A DNA stretch of 64,000 bases from Homalodisca vitripennis (lineage: Eukaryota; Arthropoda; Insecta; Hemiptera; Cicadellidae): assembly GCF_021130785.1 (NCBI RefSeq), contig NW_025778915.1, forward strand, positions 58,667 through 122,666, given 5' to 3'. Of this stretch, positions 1 through 13,300 are shown piece after piece. The translations under genes were made by a program, and so were the position numbers. The notes below the pieces were generated by a model. The model was given only the letters and a program-made list of their open reading frames with translations, ran no database searches and was not told where the DNA came from. Position 1 is the first letter of the stretch. Every line of letters begins with the position of its first letter.

Positions 1-90
1 TTAAAATTGAATACTAACGGGTATTTTCTTCTTAAAAGCGGATTTTATTTTTTCTTTCTGATTTTTGCTGAAGTTTACGTTCACCTCCAT
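1..90 (-). CDS. pX-like basic protein, N-terminal part (cut by window edge)
   Basis: The start ATG at 90 follows CTATATAAATGG on the minus strand. The visible residues are lysine-rich and match the start of the copy 2 gene at 45636. The rest lies upstream of base 1. See the copy 2 entry for function. Confidence 0.6.
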   Translation of the reverse strand: MEVNVNFSKNQKEKIKSAFKKKIPVSIQF

Positions 91-98
91 TTATATAG

Positions 99-1421
99 TT
101 AAAATTTCAAGTTCTCTTCGATTCCCATTCCTAGTTTTCTCTTCAAAAACATTGCTCCAGCTGTTGGAAGCGCAACAAATCTTTCACCTAAACTAGCATC
201 TTTTGATAAAAATCTATCCATTGCTTTATCTTGCAAAACTTTATCTGCTATATGTCTGGAATTTGTGTCTCTATGTTTTGCATAACAAATATCGTGTTCC
301 ATAGCAGCTTGATCTAATTTATTTATACCAGGATCTCCTCTTTTTAGTCCTTTTTTTCGAGTTTTGTGCCAGGCCCCAGATACTGATTAAGTTGGTACGT
401 GTAATTCAAAAGGTAAATTGTTGATAAAATCATTCAAAAGTCCACTACCCTCAATCATAGATGAACTTATTGTCGGCAAAATTCGTTTTAAATATTTAAT
501 TCAATCAGGTTTTTCAATCATTTCGTCAAGTTTGTTCGAAATAAAATCTTTAATTGCTTTCTTTTCATTCAAAAAAATTGTTATTTCCAGCCTTCTCTTG
601 AGCATAAATATAATTAATAATTCCATCGAGTTTTGTCAAATCGTCGATATATCTGTATTCAATTCTTATTATCACTGTATTTTCTCACACCTGATCCTTC
701 GATTCTTTTTTCCCAAATTGGTTTAATCAAATTGAGATATTTTTTACCTTTACTTGACTTTGGTTTCTTAGTTGATGGATCATTAATTTTTGTAAATTGA
801 ATCAGATTTCCATAAAATTTCAGTATACTTTTTCAAGTCTTCTTCAGAATATAAACCGTCTTTGGAACATCAGTGCCTGTTAATAATCTCCATAAACCTT
901 GAGTTCCTTCATATGTTTTTTCATTAATAATGATATCATTATGCTCAAAATTCACGGGCAAATTTCCAATCATAAAACTTTTCTTTTTTTCTGTCCCAAT
1001 ACAAACCAAATTTATCATCCTTTGCTCTAGGAAGAAATTTTTTACCAATTTCACCAATTATTATATCCGTTGTTTCCAGGACTTATTGGTTCAACTATGG
1101 TAGAGTCTTCAATGATTCGAGGTCTAAAATGGTGTTGAAGATGGTAATTTTGGCAATTCAAAACTCAGATTCTGGTATCGAAATATCAGCAAATTGTCGT
1201 ACAACTGGAACCAAAATTCATCAAATTTTGATTATCGCTTAAAACATTTTCAATTTTGCCCTCAACATTTTTTTATTGCAGATGTTACAGGTTGATTAAT
1301 TTTTTTGAATAAATTCTTGTTCTTTTTCATCAATTCGAATCTGTTCTTTTAAATTCTTTGATTAATTTCTTTTCTATTTGATCAAGTTTTTTTTTGCTTC
1401 TTCTGAAGTTACGTTCGCCAT
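99..1421 (-). pseudogene. PLA2-domain capsid-associated protein, frameshifted
   Basis: Counterpart of the copy 2 gene at 44310-45630. The C-terminal part (99-302) keeps the His-Asp pair and the Ala-Asp-Lys block of a parvovirus-type phospholipase A2 domain. The calcium-loop Gly-Pro-Gly region lies in a different frame near 365, so the domain is split. The upstream region shared with copy 2 (833-1057) is also out of frame. The start at 1421 follows CCTAAATAAAATGG. Product inferred from the family: a virion protein that could help cross membranes; not functional as read here. Confidence 0.75.
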
Positions 1422-1438
1422 TTTATTTAGGAAAATTT

Positions 1439-1701
1439 TGAAACGTAAACGTGGAACGTGGAAACGTGAACACGAAACGTGAACACGGAACGTGAAACGT
1501 AAACACGAACCGTAAAACATGAACGTGAAACGTAAACACGAACGTGAAACATGAACGTGGAACATAAAACGTGAACACGAACCGTAAAACATGAATGTGA
1601 AACGTGAACACGAAACGTAAAACACGAACTTGAAACACGAACGTGAAACATGAACGTGAACGTGGAACGTGAACGTGGAACGTGAACGTGGAACGTGAAC
1701 A
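1439..1701. repeat. ACGT-rich tandem array, copy 1
   Basis: Imperfect tandem units built from AACGTGAACGTGGAACGT-like blocks, with variants such as CACGAACCGTAAAACATG. It lies between the ATPase and PLA2 genes, exactly as in copy 2 (43719-44293), but is about half as long and more diverged. Long open frames across it in several frames are a by-product of the repeat. Confidence 0.9.
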
Positions 1702-1793
1702 GATTTACCGTTTTTCTGTTATTTTCATAATGTAAATAAAAATTAAAGATAATATAAAAATAATTGTAACAAATATTTTATCAAGTAGATTTG

Positions 1794-2476
1794 TCAGACC
1801 ACTGAGCAGCAATTTATATTAGAAAATTTATTCAGATATTTACCATTTTTAGGCTTCAAAGTTAGATTAATAGTTAAAAATCCGTAGTCTTCCTTCCAAA
1901 TTTTATCACATAACTCAATAAAGTGGTTAAAACTCATATCAGATCCCACATAATTGTTATAAATCTTTCTCGAATAGTGATCATCTTGCTTAAAAATACA
2001 CAACATATTCAGGTTATTTCTTATAACTTGTTTATCAACCTTTGAAAAGCATTGAGAAAGATAGATACAAGAGATATTTTTGTGACGAGACATTACGAAA
2101 TATTCCTTAATAACGTCTTGATTTTCTAAAATACAATCATCGAAAACGATTAAAGAATTTGGTTTACATTCGCTTAATGGAACTATGTCCTCAGAAGCAT
2201 TATAAAAATGTGATATTTTTTTTGTTAAGTTTTTCTCAATATTTTCAAATCTTTCTTGTAATTTTTTATAGGCGTCTTGTTCTAAAGATTTACTAAAAAC
2301 ATACAAATTGGAATAAGGAATCAACCTATTGTAGATAAAAATTCAATAGTAAAGTTGTTTTTTTTTTCCCACATCCACTTGAACCAACAATTAACAATCT
2401 GATTGGTTGATCTTTCTTATTTTCTTTCAAACGTTTGAAGTTTTATCTGATCTTTTGCTTTAAAAAATTTTTCCAT
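1794..2476 (-). pseudogene. FtsK/A32-type packaging ATPase, frameshifted
   Basis: Residues matching copy 2 from just after the Walker A region to the C terminus run open in 1794-2324, including the Walker B-like IVFDD. The Walker A segment (about 2345-2400) is in another frame because a T run at 2355-2365 is lengthened. The start ATG at 2476 lies only 13 bp from the divergent penton-like gene and shares its CATTTAAATAG spacer. Expected role from the family: packaging genome DNA into the capsid. Confidence 0.8.
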
Positions 2477-2489
2477 TTAAATAGCGAAA

Positions 2490-3229
2490 ATGAAGCTGTT
2501 CAAGTTGACTTCAGAAAGCTCTCAATTATTTTTAAACTTGGAACATCCTATACACTTAGAGGAAGAATCAAATTATTTTATCGGTTTAAGCGGTTTTTAT
2601 TCTGACAATTTTTGTAATAAATATTAGTGAAAGTTCTCCTTATTGTATAGGATTTAGTGAGAAGAACATAACAAAATATTATGGTTTAAACAAAGGATAT
2701 TATACCTTCGATCAAATAAAAAATTCCCTTAAAAATTATCTAAAAACATTCAAACAATCAGATAAATCTTTAAACTTTGACGAAAACAAGTTTGAAATGC
2801 AAAAAAAATTATCTCTCTAATAAAATTCAAATAAAATCACCAGTAAGAATAATGTTTTCAGCAATTATTGTAGATTTATTAGGGTTTTGTTCAAGAAACT
2901 ATTGAGCCAAATCAGATATATTTAGGAAATAAAACGCCAAAATTTAGACCGTTCGATGTAATTGAAGTGCACTGCAATCTCGTTGAACCTAGTTTTGAAA
3001 ATCATACCGAACATTTACACAAAGAATCTGAAATTTTGTACACTTTTTTCCCAAATGTTGCTTATGGATCAAAAATCAGTGAAAAAACCGAATGAAATTG
3101 ATTATATTCCAATTAGAAAAAATATTAAAAGAATTCAAAAAATCGTTCTAAACTATACAAGACTCTGAGGGAAATCTATTGAAAAATGAGAGTAAAACAA
3201 CAATTTATTTAAGATTGCAAGTAAACTAG
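2490..3229 (+). pseudogene. Penton-like minor capsid protein, frameshifted
   Basis: Matches the intact 244-residue copy 2 protein (42187-42921) along its full length, but extra bases near 2610, 2805, 2885, 3085 and 3160 break the frame. Transcribed away from the ATPase gene. The C-terminal strand pattern (IQKIVL, then IYLRL) is that of Polinton penton-like proteins, so the call rests on family resemblance. Confidence 0.7.
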
Positions 3230-3249
3230 TTAAATTTCTTTCTATCTAA

Positions 3250-4060
3250 ATGGAGACAGTTGTAGATCTAATAAATAATCAACTCAAATTCAATAATACA
3301 GAAATTTTTACGATTGTTGACGAAAATAACGAAATTTGGTTCAAAGCAAAAGATGTTGCAGAAATTTTAGAATATGAAAACACGAGGCAAGCTATCATAA
3401 ATAATGTCGATAATGACGATAAAACAACTTTTGAATGTATAAATTACAGGAGTCTATCCCATAGACCCCGAGAAAATATTCAAAAAACATACTATTTTCG
3501 TTAATGAATCTGGTTTATATTCTTTAATTTTGAGATCTAATAAGCCAGAATCGAAATTGTTTAAAAAGTGGGTTACAAAAGAAGTTTTGCCAAGTATTCG
3601 TAAATTTGGTGTGTACAAACTTGAAAACAAGATTAAATATTTAGAGACGAAGTTAAACACTTGCAAATTAAAGATGAAATAAAAACGAAAATAATCGCAA
3701 AACAAAGTGTAAAAATTGACTTAATGAAACCAGACCTTGTTTGTAAAAATTTTGATAAGAAAAAACACCATGTTTTTTGTATTAATTAAGAAGAATCACA
3801 TGTGGGAATATCCTTATTACGTTATCAGAGCTCAAAAGAGAGAAATACCGAAAAGATTGAAAGAACTTGAAATTGATTACCCAGAAATGGAAATTTTATT
3901 AAGACATGGAGATCCAAATGTATAAATCTCTACAAACCAAATGAAAGAATCTTTGAATATTTTATACAACAGAAAACATTTTACTACAGATATGGCAGAA
4001 TCTCGACTGATTTATAGAATATCTAAATTACACGATGAAAATGTTTCTAAATTTTACTAA
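3250..4060 (+). pseudogene. BRO-N domain protein, frameshifted
   Basis: The start at 3250 follows CTATCTAAATGG. The BRO-N domain (FTIVDENNEIWFKAKDVAEI) is open to 3504. The remaining BRO-N part and the C-terminal region, which resembles the DUF3627-type tail of iridovirus BRO proteins (YVIRAQ, 3810-3835), continue in other frames to 4060. BRO proteins are DNA-binding proteins of large DNA viruses. Copy 1 has one such gene; copy 2 has one plus two fragments. Confidence 0.75.
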
Positions 4061-4157
4061 AAACTCTCGATTTATTATATTTTGTTTGTAAATGTTTAGC
4101 ATAAACTAGGTAACCATCGTAGAATTTTTTTTTTCATATTCACAAGGCATTTCGTTT

Positions 4158-4398
4158 TTATAACTTTCGCTGAAAAATTTTTTTAGCACAATCTTTGCAA
4201 AAAGCATCTTTTCTATCTTTACTATACTGCCAGTTATTAAATTCAGAAATATTTTTAATTTCTTTACAAAAGTAACACTTTTTCTCTTCTAAAGTTAATT
4301 TGTTCATTTTATCATATAATTCCTTACAATAACAGTCTTTTCTATTCTTTTCCTTATAAAATTCTTGACACTTTGTACATTTCTTTTGAGACTCCCAT
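4158..4398 (-). pseudogene. Zinc-ribbon protein (CxxC pairs)
   Basis: Counterpart of the copy 2 gene at 40576-40803. CxxC pairs appear in CTKCQE-like, CYFCKE-like and CKDCAKK-like contexts. An extra base just after the ATG (CTCCCAT) shifts the start. The small size and paired CxxC motifs suggest a nucleic-acid-binding zinc ribbon; function unknown. Confidence 0.55.
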
Positions 4399-4493
4399 TT
4401 ATATAGAAAAAAATTATTACACGATGAAAATGTTACTAAATTTTATTAAAAACTCTTAACTTATGATATTTGGTTTGTAAATGTTTAGCATAA

Positions 4494-4837
4494 CTAGGTA
4501 ACCATTGAAGAACTCTTCCACATTCGCAATGAGTCGGTTTTATTTTGACTTTCTCGGAAAATTCTTCTAGCACAATCCTTACAAAAAGCTTGTTTTTTAT
4601 CTTTACTATAAAGCCAGTTGTGAAATTCTGAAATATTCTTAATTTCTTTACAAACGCAACATTTTTTCTCTTCTAACGTTAATTTTTCTATTTTTTCGTA
4701 CAATTCTCTCTCATATATGTTACTACGACAATCCTTACACATAGACCCTAATCCTTCTTTTTTTATTCTTATTTTTATAAAAAAGCTTCAAAATCTTAAA
4801 ATTCTTGACACTTTGTACATTTCTTTTGAGACTCCAT
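4494..4837 (-). pseudogene. Zinc-ribbon protein, second copy
   Basis: Paralogue of the adjacent gene, with the same start (MESQKKCTKC-like) after CTATATAAATGG. The open part (4494-4742) keeps CKDC, CCVCKE and CKDCARR. A frameshift near 4780 separates the first CxxC pair. It corresponds to the copy 2 gene at 40158, whose start differs (MAHEKKCTKC), so the genes were probably duplicated and partly converted. Confidence 0.55.
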
Positions 4838-4851
4838 TTATATAGAAAAAA

Positions 4852-5875
4852 TTATAGCTTTGACTTTCTCAATTCATATTCATAAAAACTTTCCGGTTAT
4901 TTCTTCATTATTTAAATCTTTTATACTATAAGTTACAGGATCTGTGTTATTAATTTGATAAATCACAAAGATTTCTCTTGACCAATTGTTCTTATATTTG
5001 TTCGAAAATGTTGTTTTTTTACTAACAATTCTTACATGTTCATTGACTTTAAATTTAGTTTTTCGTGTGAATTTCAGGTGGAACATACTTGAAAACTGTC
5101 TCTAATAACTCCTTTTCTGCATCTTTATCTACGACTTTGGGCTTCATTTTGATTGTGCTGTGAACTGTATCGTTATAATTGTTTACGATTTTTTGAAGAA
5201 TATCGATCCATTTAAAGTTTTTATTAATCTCAAAAAATTACTTTCATTCTCTCATTTTGAGTTCTGTTATATCTCCTCTACAATACTTGATTTCTCTTCG
5301 TTTTCAGTATGATAAATCTTGATGTCGTATTTTCCTCAAAACATCATTAAATTCTTTATTTTTAAACTCTAAACCCTTATCTGTATGAAGTAGGTTTGGA
5401 GGTTTGTGATTGATCCTTATGGCATCTTTTACTATATCTTCGAAAGCTTTTGAAACATCCTTGCCGTTTTTTTCTTTTGATAGCTCTTGACCAAGCATAT
5501 TTTGAGAAAGTATCAATAACATTTAACATATACTTAAATCCATCATTTTTGATCTGAATAGTTAGACATTATAACTAAAATCTGCTGCCCATAAATCATC
5601 AATTCCTAAAGTTATAATTTTTCTCTTTTTAAACTTTTTTCGTACTGGTGCATGAATTTCTCTAGCTTCAAATCTCGATTTCTTTCCTTATTCTTAGATT
5701 CTTTCTTTACTTGTTTTTCATAAGGATTCTTTATAAATTTTACTCTTATTTGTCTTACATTTTGAACATTTTGCTGCAATTCTATACAATCCCGTTTTGA
5801 GTTTGAACAATCTTAGAAATCTATATTTTTCGTTTTTTTCTTGCATTTGTGGCAGTGAATCAAATCAACTTCCAT
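4852..5875 (-). pseudogene. Retroviral-type (rve) integrase, frameshifted
   Basis: Equivalent to the copy 2 integrase at 39118-40137. Visible pieces are the N-terminal zinc ribbon near 5780-5870, the core Asp in LHTDKG (near 5385), the later core region, and the C-terminal domain in 4880-5086. Several frameshifts separate them. The start at 5875 overlaps the polymerase stop in TAAATGG. Role from the family: integration of the element into host DNA. Confidence 0.8.
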
Positions 5876-8800
5876 TTACATGTCAAAGTTTTCCAAGTTT
5901 ATTTAACTCATCTAATATATCAGATTTTGCTTCATTTTTATAGCCATACGGTACTGTATCGATCTTATTTTCTAGGACAATTCTCTTATCATCTTTAGCG
6001 TTCAGTGCAAGCTTGTTTATGGTAACTGTGTACAACTCATGTTTGTAGCTTTTGATTACTGTCATCTCCCTAAATTCTTCCTTTATCTTCGAACAAACAT
6101 TTTCTTCAAGTTTTCGATATTTATTGTTTTATTTACAACGCTTCTCTTAATCCCTTTGCATCTTACTGGATTTTTGTCTAGATATTTGTACGAGTACATT
6201 TTCGATCTCAATCCACAAAATTCTTCTAAAACTTCGCTATTTAACTCATCTTTGAATTTCCCTATTACCTTCTCTTATTTTTAGTAGTGAAACATTCGTG
6301 ATCTTTTGGATAATCGCTCGTATCAAAGTCATCTATATTTTCTTTAATAATAATAAAAGGATCTCGTTTCAATTCTACGAAATAACTGTCTGTATCCATG
6401 TAACACAGATTCAAATCTGGATCATAGTTCTTTAATTTGTTGTAATAAAACTCGTACATTAGCAATTTTGATAGGTCAAGAACTGAAAAATCCTATGTAG
6501 ATCGGTTGTTAAATTTAACCTTTTGTTTATACATGTGACTCGCTATACAGTTGTCGTCAAAGATAGTGAAGCTTTTGAAGTTCGTTTTCTTGGCCTGTTT
6601 CATTGAAAATTCTCATTTCCTAGTCTAATATCGCATCTATTTCGCACATTTTCCATACTTTTTCCAAAAACTGAGTTGTTCATCAGCTTATAAAAATCCT
6701 TCTCAAAGTCACTTGTAGCTTTGGTCCTCATATTAGTATTAAAATCAATGTACTCTTTCATAAAAGGCTTTCTGATCGAATGCAATAACTCTATTCACAT
6801 GTTTCAAAATCATACCTTGTTCCAAATAGAACTTCAAATTTCTCGAATGAACAACGTATTCAGTTTTATCCAGTAGAGTTGTGCAAAGTTTTGTTTTTAA
6901 AATGTTCTGGAGCAAGAGGTAAATCCTTGTGATGTTCGTGTAAATTCGTTTGGGATATCCAAGATCAACTTCGAGAATATAGCCATTAATCTTCGTCGCC
7001 AGTGAGTTCCAAAATTGTTTCTTTCCATTCTGCAGTTGTGTAAGTTTTTGGATCCATCCACTTGATATTCACTAAACGGCAGTTTTTGCATTAGGCCATA
7101 CCCATAAAGGTTATTAGCATCAACGTATAACAAATAGTTTTCGGGCTTTGTCTTATCGAAATCTTTCAAATATTTGTTATTTGCTTTCACATATCGCTTA
7201 AATTACATTGGAGAAATACCTCCACGAATACCTTTTTCAATCATTAAATACATAACGTAATCGTGTATCAGTTGAAGCTCAATTTTCGTTAATTTTTAAC
7301 ATAGCATCCCATGCGAGAACTTGGAGCTGTTAGATAATGTGCCGGATCAAGTTTATAGCAATTTAAGCAAATATTTCTGAAATTTTCGAATATATCAGCA
7401 AGCAATAAAACATCTTGAATGTTGTACAAATCAGAGTAATTCCCTAGATTTTTTCTCTTTTAATTTGTTCCATACATTTAAGTAGTGTTGATTAATCTTT
7501 CTCAGATATGCTCTCGTCTGTCAAAAGTGAATAGAAATCTTGAATTTTCAGCTGTTCTGTGTAATCAAGTTTTTCAATACTATCGATAAATTCGTAAGGA
7601 AATATGCCTTTTTCCAGATAGAAATTTTTAAAGATTTCTTCTTCGTCATTTGGCTGTCTTTCTATAATTTCATTCAGTCCATCCTGTATAAAATGATTTG
7701 TATGTTTGAAGTCTTCTTTCTTTAAATTTTTTCGCTAAATTTTTCAATAGACGAGGCCATGAATCTAAATGTGTCTACGAAAGAGAACTTTATAAATTTT
7801 CTAGGTTTATCATTGTCAAACTCATAGCCATATCCAGAATTTACTGAATATAATTTATATATTTTTCTTCTGAGTTTGCGATCAATCATCAACGTTTCCA
7901 TATTTCTTTAGCTAATTCTTTTATGTACAAATGTGTGTCATAGTTACTCATATTGTGACAGAAAACTGGAATGTTTTGTGGAAATTTCAAATTCAGATTG
8001 CAACATGCATGAGCTGCGCCTCGAAACTTGCCGGTTAAATGACAATGATCTCTCACTTTATTATAACTATTATCTTTCCAACTATCAGGAGTAAAAACCA
8101 TACTGAATTGACCCAACATCATAAGCAAGAAGACCATTCACAGATATGACAAACGTTTGAATTTTGATACGAAATTTCTTCTTCTTCTTCTAGTCAATTT
8201 CATAGGTTTCATGTTCTTAGAATTATATTTTTTTCGCTATGTATTTCGATAATTTATTGAGTTCTTCAAACAATTTTGTCGGGACGTCGTTTTTCAAATC
8301 TTCTTCATTTTTGGCACGATAACATATCGGTTTTGTACATGCGATTGGTCACATTCGACACTAAATAATAGAGTAAAACCATAAGGAATGTGCCTCTGAA
8401 TCTTGGTTGTAGTCGATCCTTTGTGGATTGTTTCTTACATGTCGAAATTTTTCTCTAATATGCTCTCAAAATCCATATATAATAACGTACGGATGGCTAC
8501 ACTTCTTTTGGTAATTGGTAAATTTAGTTGTTTGACCTGGAAATGGCATAATTTGGCTTTACAAACTTTCATGATTTTTACAAATTTCTAAGTGATCTGT
8601 TAAATCTCCAGATTTGTAGAAATGGCTTAAACATCTTCTACACAAAAATTTTCTTTCTTTATGTTTAGACAACTGCGAAGAAACAAGCTTATTTAAATCG
8701 GTTATCAAAACATAATGAGATTTATCATCTTGTTATAACATACAATAAATTCAATATGTTTGTTTCAGCGTCATATTTTTCAGAAATTTGTAACGGAACA

Positions 8801-9065
8801 ATATGTAGTTTTTCATCATAAGTATAGATATTAATAGACATTTTTGGATACTTATACTTGGAATATTTGTAGCTTCGTTTTTCAAACAACTTTACATCTT
8901 TAAATGGACATTGGATACTCAAAACCTGAAAAATATTTCATCATTTAAAAATTTTCTCGTATTGCTTTACACGTTCACAGTCTCTTTTAGGTTTATTTTC
9001 AATAGCGCATCGGATAGAGTAACAATAAAACAAAAGTCATCTTTATTTTTGATATTTACACAAGC

Positions 9066-10310
9066 TTTTTTTTTTTTTTTGGGGAAAGATATATTCCTTG
9101 GGTTACAAAAATTTTTTTTTAAAAAAAATTTTTTTTTAAATTTTTTTCCGGGAATTTTTTTTATTTTTTTTTTTTTTTTTTAAATTTTTTTGTTTTTTAT
9201 CGTTTCATTTTTTTTAATTTTTGGGGAATTTTTTCCCTTTTAAAGGTTTTTTTTTTTAAAAAGATATTTTTTTTTTTTCCCCAAATTTTGAAAAATTTTT
9301 TTTTTTATTTTTTTTTCCCCCCTTTTTTTTATTTTATTTAAAAAAATTTTTTTATTTTATGGGTTTAAACCCCCCCTTTTTATGGCTTTGCCGGGGGGTT
9401 TTTTTTGGGGGGGTTTTTCCCCTTTTTTTTTTAAAAAATTTTTTTAGTTTTTTTTTATTTTAAGATTTGGAAATTTTTAAATTTCTTAATTTGGGTTTTT
9501 GTTTTTTTTTAATTTTTTAGAAAATTCTTTTAAAAAAATTTTTTGGAAAAATTTTTTCCCTAAGGTTTTTCAGTATTTTCACGTTTTAGGCCATTTATTT
9601 TTTTGAAAAAAATTTTATTTTAAAAAAGGGGTTTTTATTTAACAAACTTTTCATTTTTTTTGTGTTTTTCTTGGGGTTTAATTTTGGAAAACAGGGGAAA
9701 AAAAAAAACCTTTTAATAAGGGGAATTTCCAAAAATTTGGGGAAAAAAAAAATTTTTTTTTTTTTTTTAAAAAATTTTTCTTCAAAAGTTTTTTTTAAAA
9801 ATTCCGATAATTTTAAAAACCCCTTTTGGGGCCCTTTAAGGGAAAATTAAAAAACCCAATTTTTCCCCCAAGGGTTAAATTTTTAAAAGGGGGGGTTTTT
9901 TTTAATTTTTTTGGGTCCAAAAAATTTTTAAGACAATTTTCCCCCCCGGGGGCATTTTTAAATTTTTTTTAAAAAAATTTAAAAAAAACCCAAAAAATAG
10001 TAAGGCCTTGGACTCAAACCCGGGGCGTTTATCAAAATTTTTGGTACGGGCCCCCAAAAAGGAAAAAACCTTGGGGGGAAAAAAAAAAAGATCCCGGTTT
10101 CCCCCCTTCCCTGGGTCCCCCAAAAATTTTTGACAAAAAATATTTCCTTGAACCGCAAACTTACTGATTTGACTTTGGGAAAAAAAAACAGAAAAACTGG
10201 CATATGAAAAGTTTTTTTCCCCCTGGTAAAAAGGGAAAAAACCCCCCCCCGGGGGGTTTTCCCTTTTTAATTGGGCCTTTTTTAAACAATTTTTTTTAGC
10301 CAAAAAATTC
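9066..10310. other. Homopolymer-inflated, probably erroneous sequence
   Basis: The stretch is almost entirely runs of four or more T, A, G or C, unlike anything else in the window. The start keeps a faint match to the expected polymerase sequence: GATATATTCCTTGGGTTAC against GATATTCTTTGGTAAATC in copy 2. I read it as failed base calling or assembly over real DNA. Open frames here, such as 9902-10303, have no credible product. Confidence 0.75.
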
Positions 10311-13300
10311 CCAAAAAACCACCGGTTTGAAAAAGTGGGTCAAACATTCTGAATCATTCGGGTAATAACAGGATGAGTAAGAGGACAACGTTCTCCGGTA
10401 AGTGAAGGTGACACTGTTCCAAAATGTTTGTTGAAATCGGGAAGGAAATAAACGTCTTTTCAGACCGAGGATAGTAATACGGACAATAGTTTTGAACGAT
10501 TTCAAGTAGCTCTGATTTGTGGATGACTCTGGACGCAGATCCGACGTATAATCCAGACCTACCGGAGTACTTTTCTGCAGGGTCCTGGTAAAGTGTACAG
10601 TTCCAAATCCAATTGGTTTACGCCTAGGCCAGATGTAGGCAATTTTTCAACATCAGGAGATGACTAGTGAAGATGAGAGTAATCTATAGGACTCCAAATC
10701 CCTCTCTAACGTAATTTGGACGAGTACTCCGCTTAGGCGTGGTTCACTGTATTGACGAGTTTTCTTCATCTTGAGAGTGATATAAAATAATGTCAACACA
10801 CAGAGAGGAAATATGTCACAGGCCTAATCAGAAGACGTCAACCAAGAAGACGTGTTACCATGCAATTGATATCGGTTGAGGCTAAAGGGCCCGACAAAGA
10901 TGACCCCAGAAAGCTCTAGCTGGGACGAAAAATAATAGAGAACGAAGGACTCTGGCTTCCATTACACTACGGTTCCAATACGCGGAACTGCCAGGCCCAA
11001 AGCACCCCACTGCCCCCCTCAAAGATTCAAAACCTATTACATACTTGAACCTGTTTCAACATCTACAATTGATTTCGACATTTGTACTCAGAGACTAATA
11101 GGTATGCTACGGAACTATCTTGCGCAGCTCATGTAAAACACGTTTGTCTCCACATTAGTAGGCTAAAAAGATTGGTCACCAATGTTACAGTCGCTGAAAT
11201 GAAGGCGTTTCCTGGCCCATTGTTTTGAATATGGGCCGTTATTTGTAAACCAAACAGATTGAGAGTTACTGGAGCCAAAAAGGTCCTCCCAATCAACCAC
11301 CTGGTTTAGAAAATTGATGAGTCGTAAACAGGTTTGAAATAATTGGTTGAAATTTTTCCATATTACAGATGTTCTCTAATATACCTCAACATGGCCAACC
11401 TAGATTACAACCCATTGGGCCGGTTTTCAACCACTGATTGACCATGGGGCGAATATGATTATTTCGTCCGTCAAATTCCTACACCCCAAAAAACCAGTCA
11501 ATGGTCTATTGATGAAATCCGTTGGTAGGCCACCTAAACTAAAAACGTATTACTGGTCTAACCCAGTAACCCCCCCCACAGTTTTTTTTTAAAGTACCAT
11601 GCCAAAAAAAGTAACATCACGCACAGATGGGGAATATAAAACTGTGGGTGTTGTGTTGGATGCAATAACACACTATTGTGTTTGCATTTCTCGTCCCCCT
11701 GCTACAATGCGGCGCCCAGAAACATGGAAGATATTGAGCAAGAGAGCAGAATGTGGCTATAGCCCACACCAAAGTTTAAACTTACGTTTAAACCAGAAAA
11801 GGAGTCCCTAAAACAACTAAAAAGGTGAAAGTACAGGGTAGGCCCAGAAAGTATATGTGCGAAATAGGGACTCAATAACTGCAGATGGCTTGGAGGAGAA
11901 AAGAAATCGAATCAAGTCACAAGTTTATTATTCTCTCAACCAACAGTGAGGCAACATCAGTTATCGTTACACTATTCGTAGGGAATAGGAATATAATTAT
12001 AAAGACCAAAAACCGAAGATTGTTCATCAGTACAACAGAGGGGATGGGTGGATATTGATGCGAAAGCCGGATCAAATGTTGTTATACGTAATCTGGACAC
12101 GAGAAGAAAAAAACTTAAAACCCCCCCCCTGGAAGAGAAAGTAATTTTTAATGTTATCATCCGGACGAATGGTACTAAACGCTTACGTGTTGTACACAAA
12201 AATAAACACAGCTAACAAAAAGCCAATGTTGTCGGTATGACTTCATGGTAAAGAACATTTGTCCGAGGGAACTGGGCTGCCTGATAAGATAACTGGAAGA
12301 GCTGACGCTGGCACATGCGGCGTATGGGGTCCTGGAGGAAATAATTGTGGCCTGGAAAAAAACCTGCCTTACATAACAAAAACAGAAAGACTGCTGCTCT
12401 GTTTTGTTCAGGAAAAAAGCAATCCTGAAGGTAAAAGAAAAAGATCCAGACATGCAGTTGTACAAATTGGTAAGGTTGTCGAGTACACCCAAGAGTGTCT
12501 CTGGTCAAAACATAATTGTGTGTAAGGATTCACGCTAGGGACATTTTACAAAAGTGTAAAGACAGTATATTTTCTTAGGCTAGTATTACTTTTTATTTAT
12601 TACTATTTCTATTCTAACTGTTTTCCTATTATCATCTATAATGTATATTTTATTAATTGTGAATCTTAGTTAAAATTCTCATAATTAGAACCGTATAGTT
12701 AATTTAAAAGACGCATAATGATATTTTAAGTTTTTTCTAGTTTGTGAAATTTAACATTTTTAGTTTTCTTGTATCTTTTTATATCTTTTTATAACCTTTT
12801 TATATAAGTGTTTGTAGTATTATTATTATACATTATACTTTTATCATCATTGTATTTTATTTTAAGGTAATATTTGATTAGGTTTATCTGTTGTCATATA
12901 ATTTATAACTTACAAAACACATTGTCACGATTTTTTCCAAATTTTCATTTTGTACTTGTACAATAAAAAGGTTAAAACATATTTCAAATGGTTGAATTAT
13001 TTTTTGAAACTTCCTGAAGTTCTTTTTAGTTAAATTTAAAATAGTATTGCATAAAGATTTTGTGGTAAAAAAGAACAAACTTTGGGACTTATAACACTTC
13101 AAAGTTAATATTTGTTTGTATTAAAAAAAGAAATAAAAAATTAAGTTAAAAAATTAAGTATTTAAAAATGTATTACAGCCAACATCTACACATAGAAAGT
13201 TAGCGCATTTAAAAATAAAGAAAACGATACCAACAACATCGTTTTATTTTGTAATTAACGAAAATATAAGTGATAATGTAAACATGTGTAAAACTGAGCA

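Noticed and set aside
9902..10303. 133-codon minus-strand frame
   Set aside because: Lies in the homopolymer-inflated stretch; its Phe-, Lys- and Pro-rich content reflects base runs.
11599..11811. 70-codon frame as a stand-alone gene
   Set aside because: Part of the piggyBac transposase (DAITHYCVCI block), not a separate gene.
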